From Clytia hemisphaerica (taxonomy: Eukaryota; Cnidaria; Hydrozoa; Leptothecata; Clytiidae): a DNA stretch of 64,000 nucleotides. Positions 1 to 10,639 of this stretch are shown one piece after another. The notes under the pieces were generated by a model. It was not told the DNA's origin and ran no database searches. It was given only the letters and a program-made list of their open reading frames with translations. Made by a program: the position numbers and the translations under genes. How positions within the stretch are numbered: position 1 is the stretch's first letter; each line of letters starts with the position of its first letter. Location: positions 924,845 to 988,844 of the forward strand of contig CACVBU010000185.1 of assembly GCA_902728285.1 (NCBI GenBank), given 5' to 3'.

Positions 1-195
1 TCTACAGATGTCTGTAGAAATATGAAATCGACAATATTGTAGAATAATAATTCTACCCCTATATACCCTATGTGTATGTTGTATGTAAATTGGATATTTA
101 AATTCTTTAAAAAAAGTCAAAATCGAAGATTTATCATAACCAAAAATTTACGTGGTTATTGTGTTTTTATTCAACAAGATTCTTAACCCGAATTT

Positions 196-440
196 TATAA
201 GAAACGCTAAGAATCTTAAAGTTTCTTTGCATATTTGTCATTAAGATTTGGAAAGTCTCTTATAAGAACTTGATAAGAAACGCTAAGAATCTTAAAGTTT
301 CTTTGCATATTTGTCAATTAAGATTTGGAAAGTCTCTTTATAAGAACTTGATAAGAAACGCTAAGAATCTTAAAGTTTCTTTGCATATTTGTCAATTAAG
401 ATTTGGAAAGTCTCTTTATAAGAACTTGATAAGAAACACA
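196..440. repeat. 78-bp tandem repeat, about three units
   Basis: Units starting AAGAAACGCTAAGAATCTTA recur near 200, 275, 352 and 430 with a period of about 78 bp. Each unit contains CTTTGCATATTTGTCA and GATTTGGAAAGTCTC. The first unit has small deletions and the last diverges after AAGAAACACA. The period is divisible by three, so an ORF with 26-residue repeats passes through; it looks like a by-product of the array. Confidence 0.85.
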
Positions 441-479
441 AAGAATCTTAAACTATTTTATGGTTGCAAGATTTCATAA

Positions 480-735
480 GATTTCATAAGATTCTTCTTA
501 AGAACTTAATAAGAAACCTAAATTTTCTTACTATGAATGTGTGCGAAGAATCTTGACAATTCTTAACAATTTCTTGACACGATCTTTAAAGATCTTTTTG
601 TAATAAGAAATTTTCAAGATTGCATAAGAATCTTTGTAAGATCTTACAAAGATCTCTTAAGATTCTTACTTGTTAAAGATCTTTAAAGATCTTTAACGAT
701 CTTTTCAGATCTTATCAAGAATTTTTACCAGGGTA
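480..735. repeat. Stretch dense in AAGATCTT-type palindromes
   Basis: AGATCTT, AAGATC, GATCTTAAGA and related words recur many times in about 250 bp, many of them self-complementary (AAAGATCTTT). No coding potential is seen. It follows the 78-bp array and may be its degenerate edge. Confidence 0.6.
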
Positions 736-1035
736 ACCTGAAATCAGATCGTCATTGCTTTCTGCACACCACGCTGAAGCTCTGAAGGGATGTGTGAAAA
801 CAAAACAATTCGACGAATTTGTGAGGACCACGCTCGTTTAATAGGACTGGGAATGACAACAAAGTTGCGTGATTGTGTTTAAAAAAACGCGACGTGTCAG
901 AAAAAAGTTCAAATTTTGACATCGCAGCACGTAACAAGATTCTTGTTGTATGCAGGAGGGCTATTTCCCTCGGATGCTTAATTGCTTAATTTTCAAGGCC
1001 CTTCAGAGGTTTACCGCGTGCGTAAGGAAATTATT
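725..1035. repeat. Diverged dispersed repeat shared with the ABHD upstream region
   Basis: This segment aligns with 18665-18925 in the same orientation. Shared blocks include AACCTGAAAT, GACTGGGAATGA and AGCGTGATTGTGTTTAAAA, plus a common tail TTAATTTTCAAG and AGGTTTAC. No terminal repeats or ORF were found. It may be an old mobile element or a duplicated non-coding module. Confidence 0.65.
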
Positions 1036-1145
1036 AACATCTGTTATCAGGTTAGCTATAGGTATATCATCAGTAACTTAAATAGAATAAATGATTATAC
1101 AAATTAATACCTTTGATCCACTCGGACAAATTACGTTAGTTTGTA

Positions 1146-2945
1146 TTAGCCTCCGTCTCGGAAGAGGACTGGGCCCGAATTTGCGGACGTTTTCACAGTT
1201 TCACTTTCGTTTTCGGCTATACGACAGCGTTTTCAAGCAGAAAGCAGAGGAAATCTGTGAAATTATGGCAGGGAATACTAACCTATTTTTCCAGTGTTTC
1301 TCAAGATTGGAGCAAGATTATTGTTCTAGAAAGTTCATAAAGGCCTTATAGTTTCAGATTAGTATGATTTCATCAGAAAAAACATTTACACCAAAGCTCC
1401 TTATTGATATGTGAAGGCTACCAAAAATTGCAATGTCCTCCATCAGAACAACTTTAACATAAGAGAGACAAGGACAGTCAAGAAGTCTACTTTGTTGAAA
1501 ATTTGCACAAAATACTTAGAGAAAATGGTACTATGGAAGCCCATTTTATACTCCTAAATGATAGCTGAAAGATCACCAGTTGAGAGGGTTGATTAAAATA
1601 GAACTCAAAGCACACAATAAAGTATACATATATATTTGTCCAGAAAGAACTGGCATGTTGTTTGCTTTGTTTTGGTGTTTAAAAATATGTACTTATCAGT
1701 CCTAAAAAAATACAAATTAGAATAAAATGAGGGCAATGAGTCTGGTTAAATGTTACTATATTTACAAGAAAGGATTACTGAAAAAATACTACTGTATGTA
1801 TATACTACTGATGAACTAAACTCAAAAACTAAAACTTTACCATAAATTTACATTACGACAATTTAAAAATCTATCTTTAATAGCAACAAAGAAAAAAACA
1901 TGGCTCAAAGTTTTAAAAACAGAGCTAGTCAGAGCTTCAATTCAGTAGGTATAGAGCTTTCAAAATTTGAAAACAGACACTGCACATACTATCCACACGG
2001 TTTTTTTGATTCATGAAAAAAATAAAGTGTTTATCAAAAAAAGGTTCTCTTTTTTTTGGTAATCAATTCCAACAAACAACAATCAATGTAACAGTTTTTT
2101 GAAAACCATCCCACAGTGTAAACATTATCAACCAACTAAACCCACACCGCCAAAATTGTAAAAATAAGTCAATATAATTTCTATCAACAACTTCTCGTAA
2201 AATGTTTTTTTCCAACATTCTGATACCAATCATAGCTGGAGGCATCATGTGTAGAGTGACTGTGTGGCATTTCATTGCTTTTAATGATCACGATACCAAA
2301 CATCAACCAAACAAAACTGACGCCAAGCCAAATCTGTCGCTTTAAAAATTTCCATGAAAATTATAATTGAAACTTATCTCGTAAAATGCTTTTTTCAACA
2401 TTCTGGAGGTGTTCAAAGTTAGAGGTATCATATGTAGAGCCAAGCAATACATGAAAAGTCATTTGCTATCCCATTTGCCATGAGATATATGAGTCAATAA
2501 ATCAAACAAAAACCAACAAATCATGTCTCTTCACTTTCATGTCACATCGTGTTTATATGGGGTATCAGAAAGCCAATCCACAAGAAGAGCCATCTTCCTT
2601 TATTATGGAGTGTTCCAAAACTATTGGTAGGTTGTTTGGAAGTAAAGAAACCCACACAGTTTGTTTTATTTTGAAGATTTAACTTGAAAACAAACTGCAT
2701 CTTTCCAGCAGAAACTCATGTTTCAACCTGTTACATAACATTGGTCAGTCGGGTCTGCTACTAACATGTAATAGTTTTATTATAGCCGAGCTTGAGAATC
2801 CGTAGGCAGAACTTGTAATATGTATTATGTGTATAATTATGTCAGTCGACTTGAATCATGATACATTACTCACATTTCACTGGATGCATTTTCGCTGTGA
2901 AATTATCCGCAAAATTTTCTGACCGCGTTCTGAGACGGAGGCTAA
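1146..2945. mobile_element. Non-autonomous DNA element, 1.8 kb, with degenerate terminal inverted repeats
   Basis: The left end TTAGCCTCCGTCTCGGAAG is matched in inverse at 2920-2945 (GAGACGGAGGCTAA). Inside that, the ends share GGACG/GCGGA and TTTCACAG blocks over about 60 bp. The interior has no transposase ORF. It contains a roughly 210-bp imperfect tandem duplication at about 2055-2460 (AAAATG..TTTTTCCAACATTCTG...). I see no convincing target duplication, so the superfamily is unassigned. Confidence 0.6.
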
Positions 2946-3580
2946 TTGATAAAAAGTTATATATGGCATTTTTCAAATGAACCAATCAATTAAAGTTCAT
3001 CTCACAAAGATGCTAAAATGCAATTAGCATTTATTCGCGTTTTAATTTCCCTTTCTTTTTCGTAATACCGATATAATTAATCCTGTTTTTCAGCTAATTT
3101 AGCCTGTGCCAGACAACAAAGATTGTTTTTCCCAAGGTCTTCTGTAGAAGAGTCTGATACAGAATAATAATGATCGTGAATTTTTTGTCGCAAATAATGG
3201 AAAAGTTATGTGATAATGTGTATATGCGTGTGTACAGTTTTGTTGTTGTTTTATATTTTGTTTGTATTTTGGTTAGTTTGTTTACTTTATGACCAATATA
3301 AAACGGATGGTGATAACATTTATATCATATACATTCATTCAGGTTTGAAAGTTATGATGGAGAGTTGCTCAGGAGTTTTGCAAAAGTTTTGGTAGGTACA
3401 TTGTTATTTTTTGGCCCGGCATCGGGCCTATTATAATAACATGTTACTGTCTGTGGTGATGAATGTCCGCATTTGAAAAAACAGCGCTTTGGCAATTCAA
3501 GTTCATTTTGAAAGATACGGTACCTTGTTTCAATCAGTACGGGTAATCAATAATCATTTGTCGTTCGGTTTACTACACGG

Positions 3581-3910
3581 TTTTTTAATAAGAATATACT
3601 TTATAAGAATATTCATGATGAAATTGGCCAAAAAAATAAGAATATGCTAAGAATGTCACCATCGTGGAATTTGGCAATTAAACTTTAGATTACCCCTTTT
3701 AGAGCATTTTCAATTATAATTTGGCAATTACCTCCCAAGTAAGGCTCACTACTTCCACAAAAATGCCATTTTATGCTTTAGACGTATATATTGTATAAAT
3801 CTAGTCTGAATTAGGGTCCTCCTTACCAAAGAATGCTATGAAGAATATTTAGGGTGATTTTCATGAAATGAAAAAAACATCAAAAAAAAAGAAGCGTGTA
3901 TTATTCAAAT
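3581..3910. mobile_element. MITE-like element, ATAAGAAT terminal family, copy 1
   Basis: The left end resembles 8675-8775: ATAAGAATA, ACTTTATAAGAAT, ATGATGAAA, GGCCAAAAAA, TAAGAATATG and CACCAT in the same order. The right end (GAAATGAAAAAAACATC and AGCGTGTAT) matches the inverted right end near 9575-9620. The copy is degenerate and its exact ends are uncertain. Confidence 0.55.
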
Positions 3911-4679
3911 TATTGTCGCTGTTTAGGCCTTTATACCGCTTTGGCATCTTGTTTTTTATATAAAAATCAGCAAGTTTTAAACATAACAATTTTTTGACTG
4001 CATATGCTTTTTTTATAAGAACAGGTACAGCCTTATTTGGGTGTGTTATGAATACTAGCTGGATGTTGACCCTCGACCTAGGAGCACTTATTTGAAACAA
4101 TATATATCTTGGTAGCTGGATCCAGTTTTATAAATTCTTAATACATAAAAATTTTGTCGTGAATTCAAATTTTGAGAAACTGTCTTAGAAGCCTTAGAAA
4201 GGTTTTAGCTATTTGTATTAAAACTATGTTTCGGGTTTTTGAAACATTATTTTTGCCAATTTACTAAGGCTTACGACATATGTAAACTTTCAAAATGTTT
4301 CCTTTTGAAATAATAATTTTCAAGCAAACAAAAAATGAGTCATGGTCCCAAAAGTTTTATTTACAATTATCAATTCATGTATCTTTGTGATATTCCTTGC
4401 TACTGCAAATTTTCCCTTCCTTGATGGGCTCAATATTTTTTCTATAAGAACAAAGTAAGAACGTAAGGCTTTGAGATTACAAACATTCTTAAAGCTTTTT
4501 AAGGATTTACGGGCTTTGACCATAGAATTTCTTTGAAAATTTCACATAAAGATTTCTGAAAATTAGAAAATGTGGCTTAAAAACCACAATGTTAGGAGCA
4601 TCTGAAGAATTCAAACATTTTTGACAATTTTTCTTAGAAAAAATTTATTTTCTCAATATTTTCGTTCCTGAAACAATGT

Positions 4680-4960
4680 TTAACTTCTAAAGTACACGTT
4701 TTTTTGTAAGAACATCTAAAAGATAAATTTTGAAGCCTTAGGATGTTCTTAACTTTTTGAGTTTTAAGCCTGAAGATGTTCTTAAAACCTGTTCTTATTT
4801 TAAACTCTTTTAGAGTATTTTTGACCATTTTCCGAAGGAGTTGGCCTTTTTAGAATCCGCATTGCCTTAAAATGTTCTTAACTTGTTCTTGAAATTTTGG
4901 TCATCGAAGTTTTATGTTCTTATAAAGAATTTTTTTATAAAAAGAACCTCTGTAGTAAGA
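4680..4960. repeat. GTTCTTA-rich dispersed repeat, copy 1
   Basis: The segment runs from a T-run followed by GTAAGAACATC to GTTCTTATAAAG, with TTCTTAA words, a CCTTAAAATG block and a TTTTGGTCATCGAAG block. The same order is seen at 10408-10630 and 11800-11965. It is non-coding and probably an old MITE family. The surrounding 4.1-5.2 kb is peppered with the same words and has no gene. Confidence 0.5.
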
Positions 4961-5722
4961 GCCGCGATTCAAGGAACCTCTTTACATAGGAGCCAAAAGA
5001 CTAGTGATTTTCATGCACGTCAAAGGCTGAAGGCTCTGGATGTTCTTAACATTTTGGTCTAAAATGTTCTTAAAGTGTTTTTATTTTCAATGTAATGTTA
5101 ATATTTTTGGTCTTATGTCCTAAGAATTTACATGGCTTAGAGTGTTGAATTTTTACCTTCGACAGGTCTTTTAATCTTATATACTTTTTTCATATAAACT
5201 AGCCATAATTTTCATTAAAGTGCCACCGCAGAAGAACGATCAAGTTGTTGAATTTTGAAAGAAATGTTACTGATAGCCTTTACTTCTGTTAGAATGGCAT
5301 CTCATCTGAAGCAAAATTTAGTCTACAAATATTAGCAAGTTGTGTCTATCTCATAGATATCTTCTTATAGAGATAAGATAAAGTTATTTTTACTTTTTTT
5401 TTGTCATCTCTTTTATTACCAAAATAATGGTATATAATGGCTTGTTTATATCATAGTAAACGCTACTGTACTAATCTGCCTTTTTAATGTAATAGTCACG
5501 CGACAAGTTTTAAAATTACTCAAATTTTCTAATTTGCTTTGCTCAGAGCGGTTAATAACTACTTGTGGTTTAAATAGGGAATTTCCCAACAAAAAAGGAA
5601 TTTCCCTTAATTCGACTCCCTGAGGTAATAAAAAAAGACATATAGAGCTTTGAAAATGGGTAATCAGATCAAAACTAATCCGGAAAAGTGTTTTTAATGA
5701 TGATAAAACAATAGAAATGCAG

Positions 5723-6807
5723 TCAAGCTAAGAATGTTACGGTACACCATTTAACCGGAACTAAAATACTGAAAAACGCGCGCAAAATTATGAGATGTTT
5801 GCCCAACTTCCTTATGCGTGAAGCTATGAATGCCATCCTCGGAAGCTTTAGGCTTCCTGCGGTGGCAACAAAGTCAATTTTTTCAGAATCAGATTTTCTA
5901 TAAAAGGCAAAAAACCAACCTCCTTTGTTTTCAGAAAACATTTCATTAATGTTTTGAAAACAAATTTTTTCAGGATTTAAATCATCAATGTAAATCCATT
6001 TATTCTCAATAAATATACCACATGCAAAATGGGCACCACAATTCCTTACAATGGCATGTAATGTGTAGCTATTTTCTTTTACTATAATCTCCTCAAAAAA
6101 TCTACAATTGTTTATACATACTGTTGTACAGAGTTCTATAAGAAGAAAAATAGGCAAATTGACAACTTGAATCTGTGCTGGTATGTTGACAGAGCAAGAA
6201 TCACAATTAATTTCTGAGCTTGGATTAAGAGAATTTGATACACAGTTTGGCCACAAACTTGCATCAACTAAAATCTCTGGATATAAAAAATGCGAAAGAA
6301 GACTGACAATGCTACCCGTTTCTCTTTGTTCCTTCTCACTACCACAACTATTACAAGTACCCTGAATTACAAAACTTGTTTCAAAACATGTCTCTCTTCT
6401 TCTGATAATTCTTTGAAAATATTACTTCCAAAAATCTCTTGAAACTCTGCGTCGCTATTTCTTCTCACAAAGGTACCACAATTTTCAATAATCTTAGACC
6501 ATACCGGTTCCCTAATTTCATCCAGCAGTCGAAAAGCATTACTTTTCATATCGTAATCTTCAAGTGAAATTTCCATTGATCCACTTAATTGAAGCAGCTT
6601 AAAAAAATCACTTGATTTTTCATATGATACTTTAGCTTTCATTTCTGGAAGAAGCAAGCGGTAACATATTTCAAGAAAGCAATCAACAGCGCAAGAATAG
6701 GTACGACTGCCAGTTGTCCTGCTTGAATTTCGGAAATGTGCAACATTCAATGCAGTGTCTAGATTAATCGCAAAGTCTTCCTCTGCCATACTGTGAAAAA
6801 TCTTCAA
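5723..6807 (-). pseudogene. USP-like (peptidase C19) cysteine protease, frameshifted
   Basis: Two minus-strand frames make one protein. The 5' part (6807-6370) has a Cys box, TYSCAVDCFLEI, with the likely nucleophile at residue 39 in the position of the USP motif TCYxNS. After a stop at 6367-6369 the frame shifts by one. It continues from about 6361 as GTCNSCGS (first CxxC) and then through an ORF at 6256-5723 with a second CxxC (NCDSC), a His box YTLHAIVRNCGAHF (His 76), WIYIDD and a final GGWFFAFYRK. The order Cys box, two zinc CxxC pairs, His box is that of ubiquitin-specific proteases, which cut ubiquitin isopeptide bonds. Cnidarian and other genomes carry similar domains in mobile-element proteins, which fits the repeat-rich setting, but no transposase is joined here. 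The break could be a true frameshift or a very short intron; only 14 bases separate the candidate splice sites, which favours damage. The C-terminal tail runs into a dispersed repeat. Confidence 0.6.
5735..5871. repeat. Direct repeat, left copy (about 130 bp)
   Basis: The segment from CGGAACTAAAATACTGAAA through GCGCGCAAAATTATGAGATG to GAAGCTTTAGGCTTCCTGCG and GTGGCAA recurs in the same orientation at 7930-8056. It contains the perfect hairpin GGAAGC-TTTA-GGCTTCC. The USP-like reading frame enters this repeat and ends in it, so the last 45-50 residues of that ORF are probably not native. Confidence 0.8.
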
Positions 6808-6842
6808 ATTATTTTAGGAGCAAAAAGCAAAAAATGTAATTA

Positions 6843-7286
6843 CAGTTGACACTGTCTAATTTGACGTTCTACTATTTGATAAGCCCGTTTTGGATAAAAA
6901 TTTGAAGTCACTTTAAAGGTTTTGAAAAACCACTCTCTTATTTGATTTCTAGTAACAAAAAAAAATGCCAGATATTTTGAAATTCAAATGTTCGATTTTG
7001 TTGCGTTCAAATTAGAAACTCAAAATTTGACTCCTCAAATATTGCAAATATCAAAGATTTCTTCCAAAAAACTTATATAAATTTTCAGCAAGATCTTCGG
7101 TTATTGTACTGATTCGACGTTCAAAAACCAATCGCAATAATCAACCTTCGCTTCGCCTTCTTCTTCCCGTGTTACTCTATAATTCAATATTTACTTTAGG
7201 GATTTGGGAGACTTTCTCAATATTCAATATGCTGTGGTATTCGATGAGAATCCCTTGAAATTTGAATTAGAGAGTGTCAACTACTG
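6843..7286. mobile_element. Tc1/mariner-pogo-like MITE
   Basis: The ends are CAGTTGACACTGTCTAATTT on the left and, inverted on the right, CAGTAGTTGACACTCTCTAA. Both are flanked by TA (6841-6842, 7287-7288). TA duplication with CAGT ends is characteristic of Tc1/mariner and pogo relatives. The 444-bp interior has no transposase. It lies 36 bp upstream of the USP-like start. Confidence 0.7.
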
Positions 7287-7289
7287 TAT

Positions 7290-7925
7290 ATATAGATTTT
7301 TGCAAAATGCAAACTTTCCTTTATGGAATTTCCCTTTTATAGGGCGCCTTGTTTTATACTTTAGTTCAGTTTCAAAATTCTTTTAATTGTCAGCTGTGTG
7401 CTGTTCTGTATCAATAGTGTTAGAACGATGATGGAAAAAACTATATAAATAACTGTCAGACTGTTGTTCTGTCAGTCTGTGTTCTGTTTCGCTGGAAAAT
7501 ATAAATCAATCTCAATGTCTAAAAAGGATTCAAATTGTTTAGTTTTCCTTTCAGCAAACTCACACTGGATTGTTGGGTTTATAGAAAAGTAGTGCGATTG
7601 GACTACTGGACTGTGCTAATAACTGGAATAAAACAGATTTAAAGAAACAGGGAGAAATTCAAGATGTCTGCCACCATCACATCAGGTCCACCAACTTTCC
7701 TTTTTTATCGCTGACATTACCTTATACCTAAAGCCAGAGCCATCGGCTGATCGTTTGAAACATAGTCAATAGAAGAAATACCAGATAATTCAATTGACAT
7801 TGTTTGAAAGCTCCGACACGATAGGAAGAAACAAACGTCCGCCGCGCAAGCTAAAAAAGAGCTATCCTGTAAAACACGGCTTATCGCTCTTCATTCCGGG
7901 AAATCAAATAACCGTTAATTGATAA
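7290..7925. other. Non-coding interval
   Basis: AT-rich sequence between the MITE and the direct repeat. It contains only short ORFs and a local CTGTCAGACTGTTGTTCTGTCAGTC duplication of a CTGTCAG word near 7457-7480. No gene or element is recognised. Confidence 0.5.
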
Positions 7926-7929
7926 TGTT

Positions 7930-8056
7930 CCGCTAAGCGGAACTAAAATACTGAAACGCGCGCGCAAAATTATGAGATGTTTTCCCAACTTTCCCTCACG
8001 AGTGAAGCTGTGAATGCCATCCTCGGAAGCTTTAGGCTTCCTGCGGTGGCAAAAAT
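7930..8056. repeat. Direct repeat, right copy
   Basis: Second copy of the 5735-5871 repeat in the same orientation, preceded by a small CCGCTAAGCGG hairpin. The two copies bracket about 2.1 kb that includes the USP-like gene. They could be long direct terminal repeats, or two insertions of one small repeat. Confidence 0.8.
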
Positions 8057-8140
8057 GGACGATGCCTTGGCAATTCCAATAACCTCTTTTTTATATATCA
8101 GAAACAGTAATTTTTTTGCGGAGACTCAGTTGTTTTTATT

Positions 8141-8485
8141 CCCGGGGGGGGGGGGGCAGCTGGGCAAAAGGACCGACGGGTATGTGCGGGTCCTAAAGGG
8201 TACCTTTTCCAATATGTTTAAAATGCACTGTAAGGGTCGGAAAAACTAGAGATGCACTGTAAGGGTAGAAATTTCAGAAGATTTTTGAAAAATCTAGATA
8301 TTTTGACCAAAAATGCTAGAATTTTGACCATTTTTTGCACGATAGGGATCGAAAATTTGGGGGAAAATGCACTCTAAGGGTATGATTTTCACTGATTTTT
8401 GCTGCACTGTAAGGGTGCAATTTTAAAAGCCAATTTTTGGCCCGCACATACCGTCAGTCCGCAAACCCAGTGCCCCCCCCCCGGG
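8141..8485. mobile_element. G-tract MITE family, copy a (8-bp TSD)
   Basis: The element starts CCCGGGGGGG (a run of 13-14 G) and ends CCCCCCGGG. It is flanked by a perfect 8-bp duplication TTTTTATT (8133-8140 and 8486-8493). Inside each end is the inverted pair GGGTATGTGCGGG / CCCGCACATACC. The core carries about five copies of GCACTGTAAGGGT spaced 40-60 bp apart. There is no transposase ORF. An 8-bp duplication is usual for hAT-type elements, but the terminal sequence is unlike a typical hAT CA...TG end. Confidence 0.85.
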
Positions 8486-8674
8486 TTTTTATTGTCTTGG
8501 CACTTTCAGCCTCAAATCTTTCTCAACCTGCTGTATTCTTATTTTAGGGAGATTTCAAGTATCTTAGGCATTGCATTGTTGTTTTTACTGTTTATTCCCT
8601 CAATTTCCCTCGAATTCAGCAATTGCAGGCTCAGGATTGTTCTTAATTTTGTTTTGGCGATATATAGCCTCATT

Positions 8675-9619
8675 GCACGCTTTTTTTATAAGAATACACT
8701 TTGTAAGAATGTCCATGATGAAAATGGCCAAAAAATTAAGAATATGGTAAGAATATCACCATCATGGAATTTAGCAACTGAACCTAAGAATGCCATTTTT
8801 AATGCATTTTAACCTGTAGATTGCTAAAGTCTATTCACGATAAGTGTGCACTCTTTTTTCATTTACCTATAACTTTTGAAGGAATTCTTCAATCTTTATA
8901 AATTTGGTATCGTTGGAATGATATTAGTGAGTGGAACAATTTGAAATAAAAAAAACTTTGAAAAGATTATAAAAATGAAGATGAAAATGAAGAAGAAAAA
9001 AATGAAGATCTTGTAGAAAAGTGCTATAACTTTCATTTTCACTGAAGTAAATCCTTAATCATCGAACGTCATCACTGTGAAAAAAATTCTCAAAAATAAT
9101 CATTCAGTCAAAAGATATCAAACAAAGTTATAAGCTGATTGACGTCTAAAAACGCTGTTTTCTGCAGTTTTTTGCTGTTTTTTGGGGTCAATCACTTATT
9201 AACTTTGTATCATAACTTTATATTGAATAAATATTTTAATGAAATTTTTTCACAGTGATGATATTCTAAGATCAAAGAATCTCTCCAGTGAAAATGAAAG
9301 TTATAGCCCTTTTCTACAAGATCTTCATTTTTTTCTTCTTCATTTTCATCTTCATTTTCAGAATTTTTTTAAAGATTTTTTTATTTTAAATTGTTCCACT
9401 CACTAATATCTTTCCAATGATACCAAATTTATAAAGATTGAAGAATTTCTTTAAAAGTTATAGGTAAAAGAAAAAAGAGTGCACACTTATCGTGAATAGA
9501 CTTTAATTTCGATCTTAACCTAAGAATACCGTAAAAATATTTTTGGATGATTTTCGCCAAAAAGTTAAGAATATCCATGATGAAATGAAAAAACACCATT
9601 CTTATAAAAAAAAGCGTGT
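8675..9619. mobile_element. MITE-like element, ATAAGAAT family, copy 2, host of a nested insertion
   Basis: The left end GCACGCTTTTTTTATAAGAA is inverted at 9600-9619 (CTTATAAAAAAAAGCGTGT). Internal order matches copy 1 at 3581-3910. It is split by the 677-bp element at 8827-9503. Confidence 0.65.
8827..9503. mobile_element. Mariner-like foldback MITE (TA TSD), nested
   Basis: The terminal inverted repeat begins AAGTCTATTCACGATAAGTG and is flanked by TA on both sides (8825-8826, 9504-9505). The two halves are complementary over most of the 677 bp, so a transcript would fold into one long hairpin. A 340-bp relative lies at 22457-22796. Confidence 0.8.
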
Positions 9620-9639
9620 ACTCTTATAAAATAGCTGTA

Positions 9640-10400
9640 ACAAAAAAGGTGAGTAGGGCTTTCGTTATATGACTCCAATCGTTTAATCTACTTTTAGTTT
9701 TTAGAACTCAAAAAAATGTGTGCTTATAAGCAAACTATCGTAACATGAAATAGAGATGTATATTTGCAAAGCTAAATTGGCTTGGCGCTATAAATTATAT
9801 TTGTCGTGTGGGCCAAATTTTTCAACAAATTTTCACTTATACTATACTGTTCTATATTTCATCTTTGATTGTAGCTATAATGAAAAGATCTGGTCGTCCA
9901 AAGGAGTATGGTTTTGATAAAACACAAATTTAGGCTTTTACTTTTTATTTTCACTTAGATTTTCTTGTTTTCATTTTTTTCAGTTCGTGGATTCAAGCGC
10001 AGATTCGCATGTAATTTCGCCCTAAATAGTGGGGTCTTATTGATTTGGCCACGTTGGTAAGAACGTCAACAATTTTGAAGTCTCCAGATGTTCTCCTCTT
10101 TTACTTTTATAGCCTTTGTTCTTATAAAAATCGTGGATTCATGCGCAAACTTTTATTAGAATTAGCCCAAAATAAGTGGAGGTCTTTTATTGATACGGGT
10201 ACTAACGGTGGTATATAATCTTTCTGTATTATCATGTGATGCCTTAAAGCCCTTCTTATCTCCACTTAAAGGTTTTCAAGAAATTATTTCAAGAATGTTG
10301 AAAGTTATTGAATGCAACTGACAAAAACACTTGTCCTCTTGTTTGTATTTGTACTTAAAATGGCCAATTTTTTTGCCGTCATTGCAAAAGATCTTAAAGA
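9640..10400. other. Non-coding interval
   Basis: AT-rich sequence with scattered TTCTTAT/ATAAGAA words. No ORF of interest or bounded element is seen. Confidence 0.4.
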
Positions 10401-10407
10401 GTTGCTT

Positions 10408-10630
10408 TAGATTCTTTTTTTATAAGAACATCCGAAATTTCTTTTTGAGTTTTAATCTATGAATGTTCTTAAATTGTTCCTAATTTCATCATTCTGAAAG
10501 TATTTTTGTGCCATTTCCTAAGAAATTGGGTGTGTTAGAGTTAGCATTTCCTTAAAATGCTTTAGCCATCGGAGCTTTATTTTCTTAAATAGTTTGTTTT
10601 TATTAAAAACTTTTAGTACTGATTAGCTTG
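10408..10630. repeat. GTTCTTA-rich dispersed repeat, copy 2
   Basis: Same block order as 4680-4960 and 11800-11965: T-run with ATAAGAACATC, ATTTCCTAAGAAATTGGGTG, CCTTAAAATG, then an ATCGGAG/TTATTTTCTTA block. Degenerate and non-coding. Confidence 0.5.
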
Positions 10631-10639
10631 ATCTAAAAG

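Noticed and set aside
8133..8160. Long G-run as a possible sequencing or assembly artefact
   Set aside because: The same G-run ends recur at independent loci with matching inverted C-runs and target duplications. Exact run lengths may still be unreliable.
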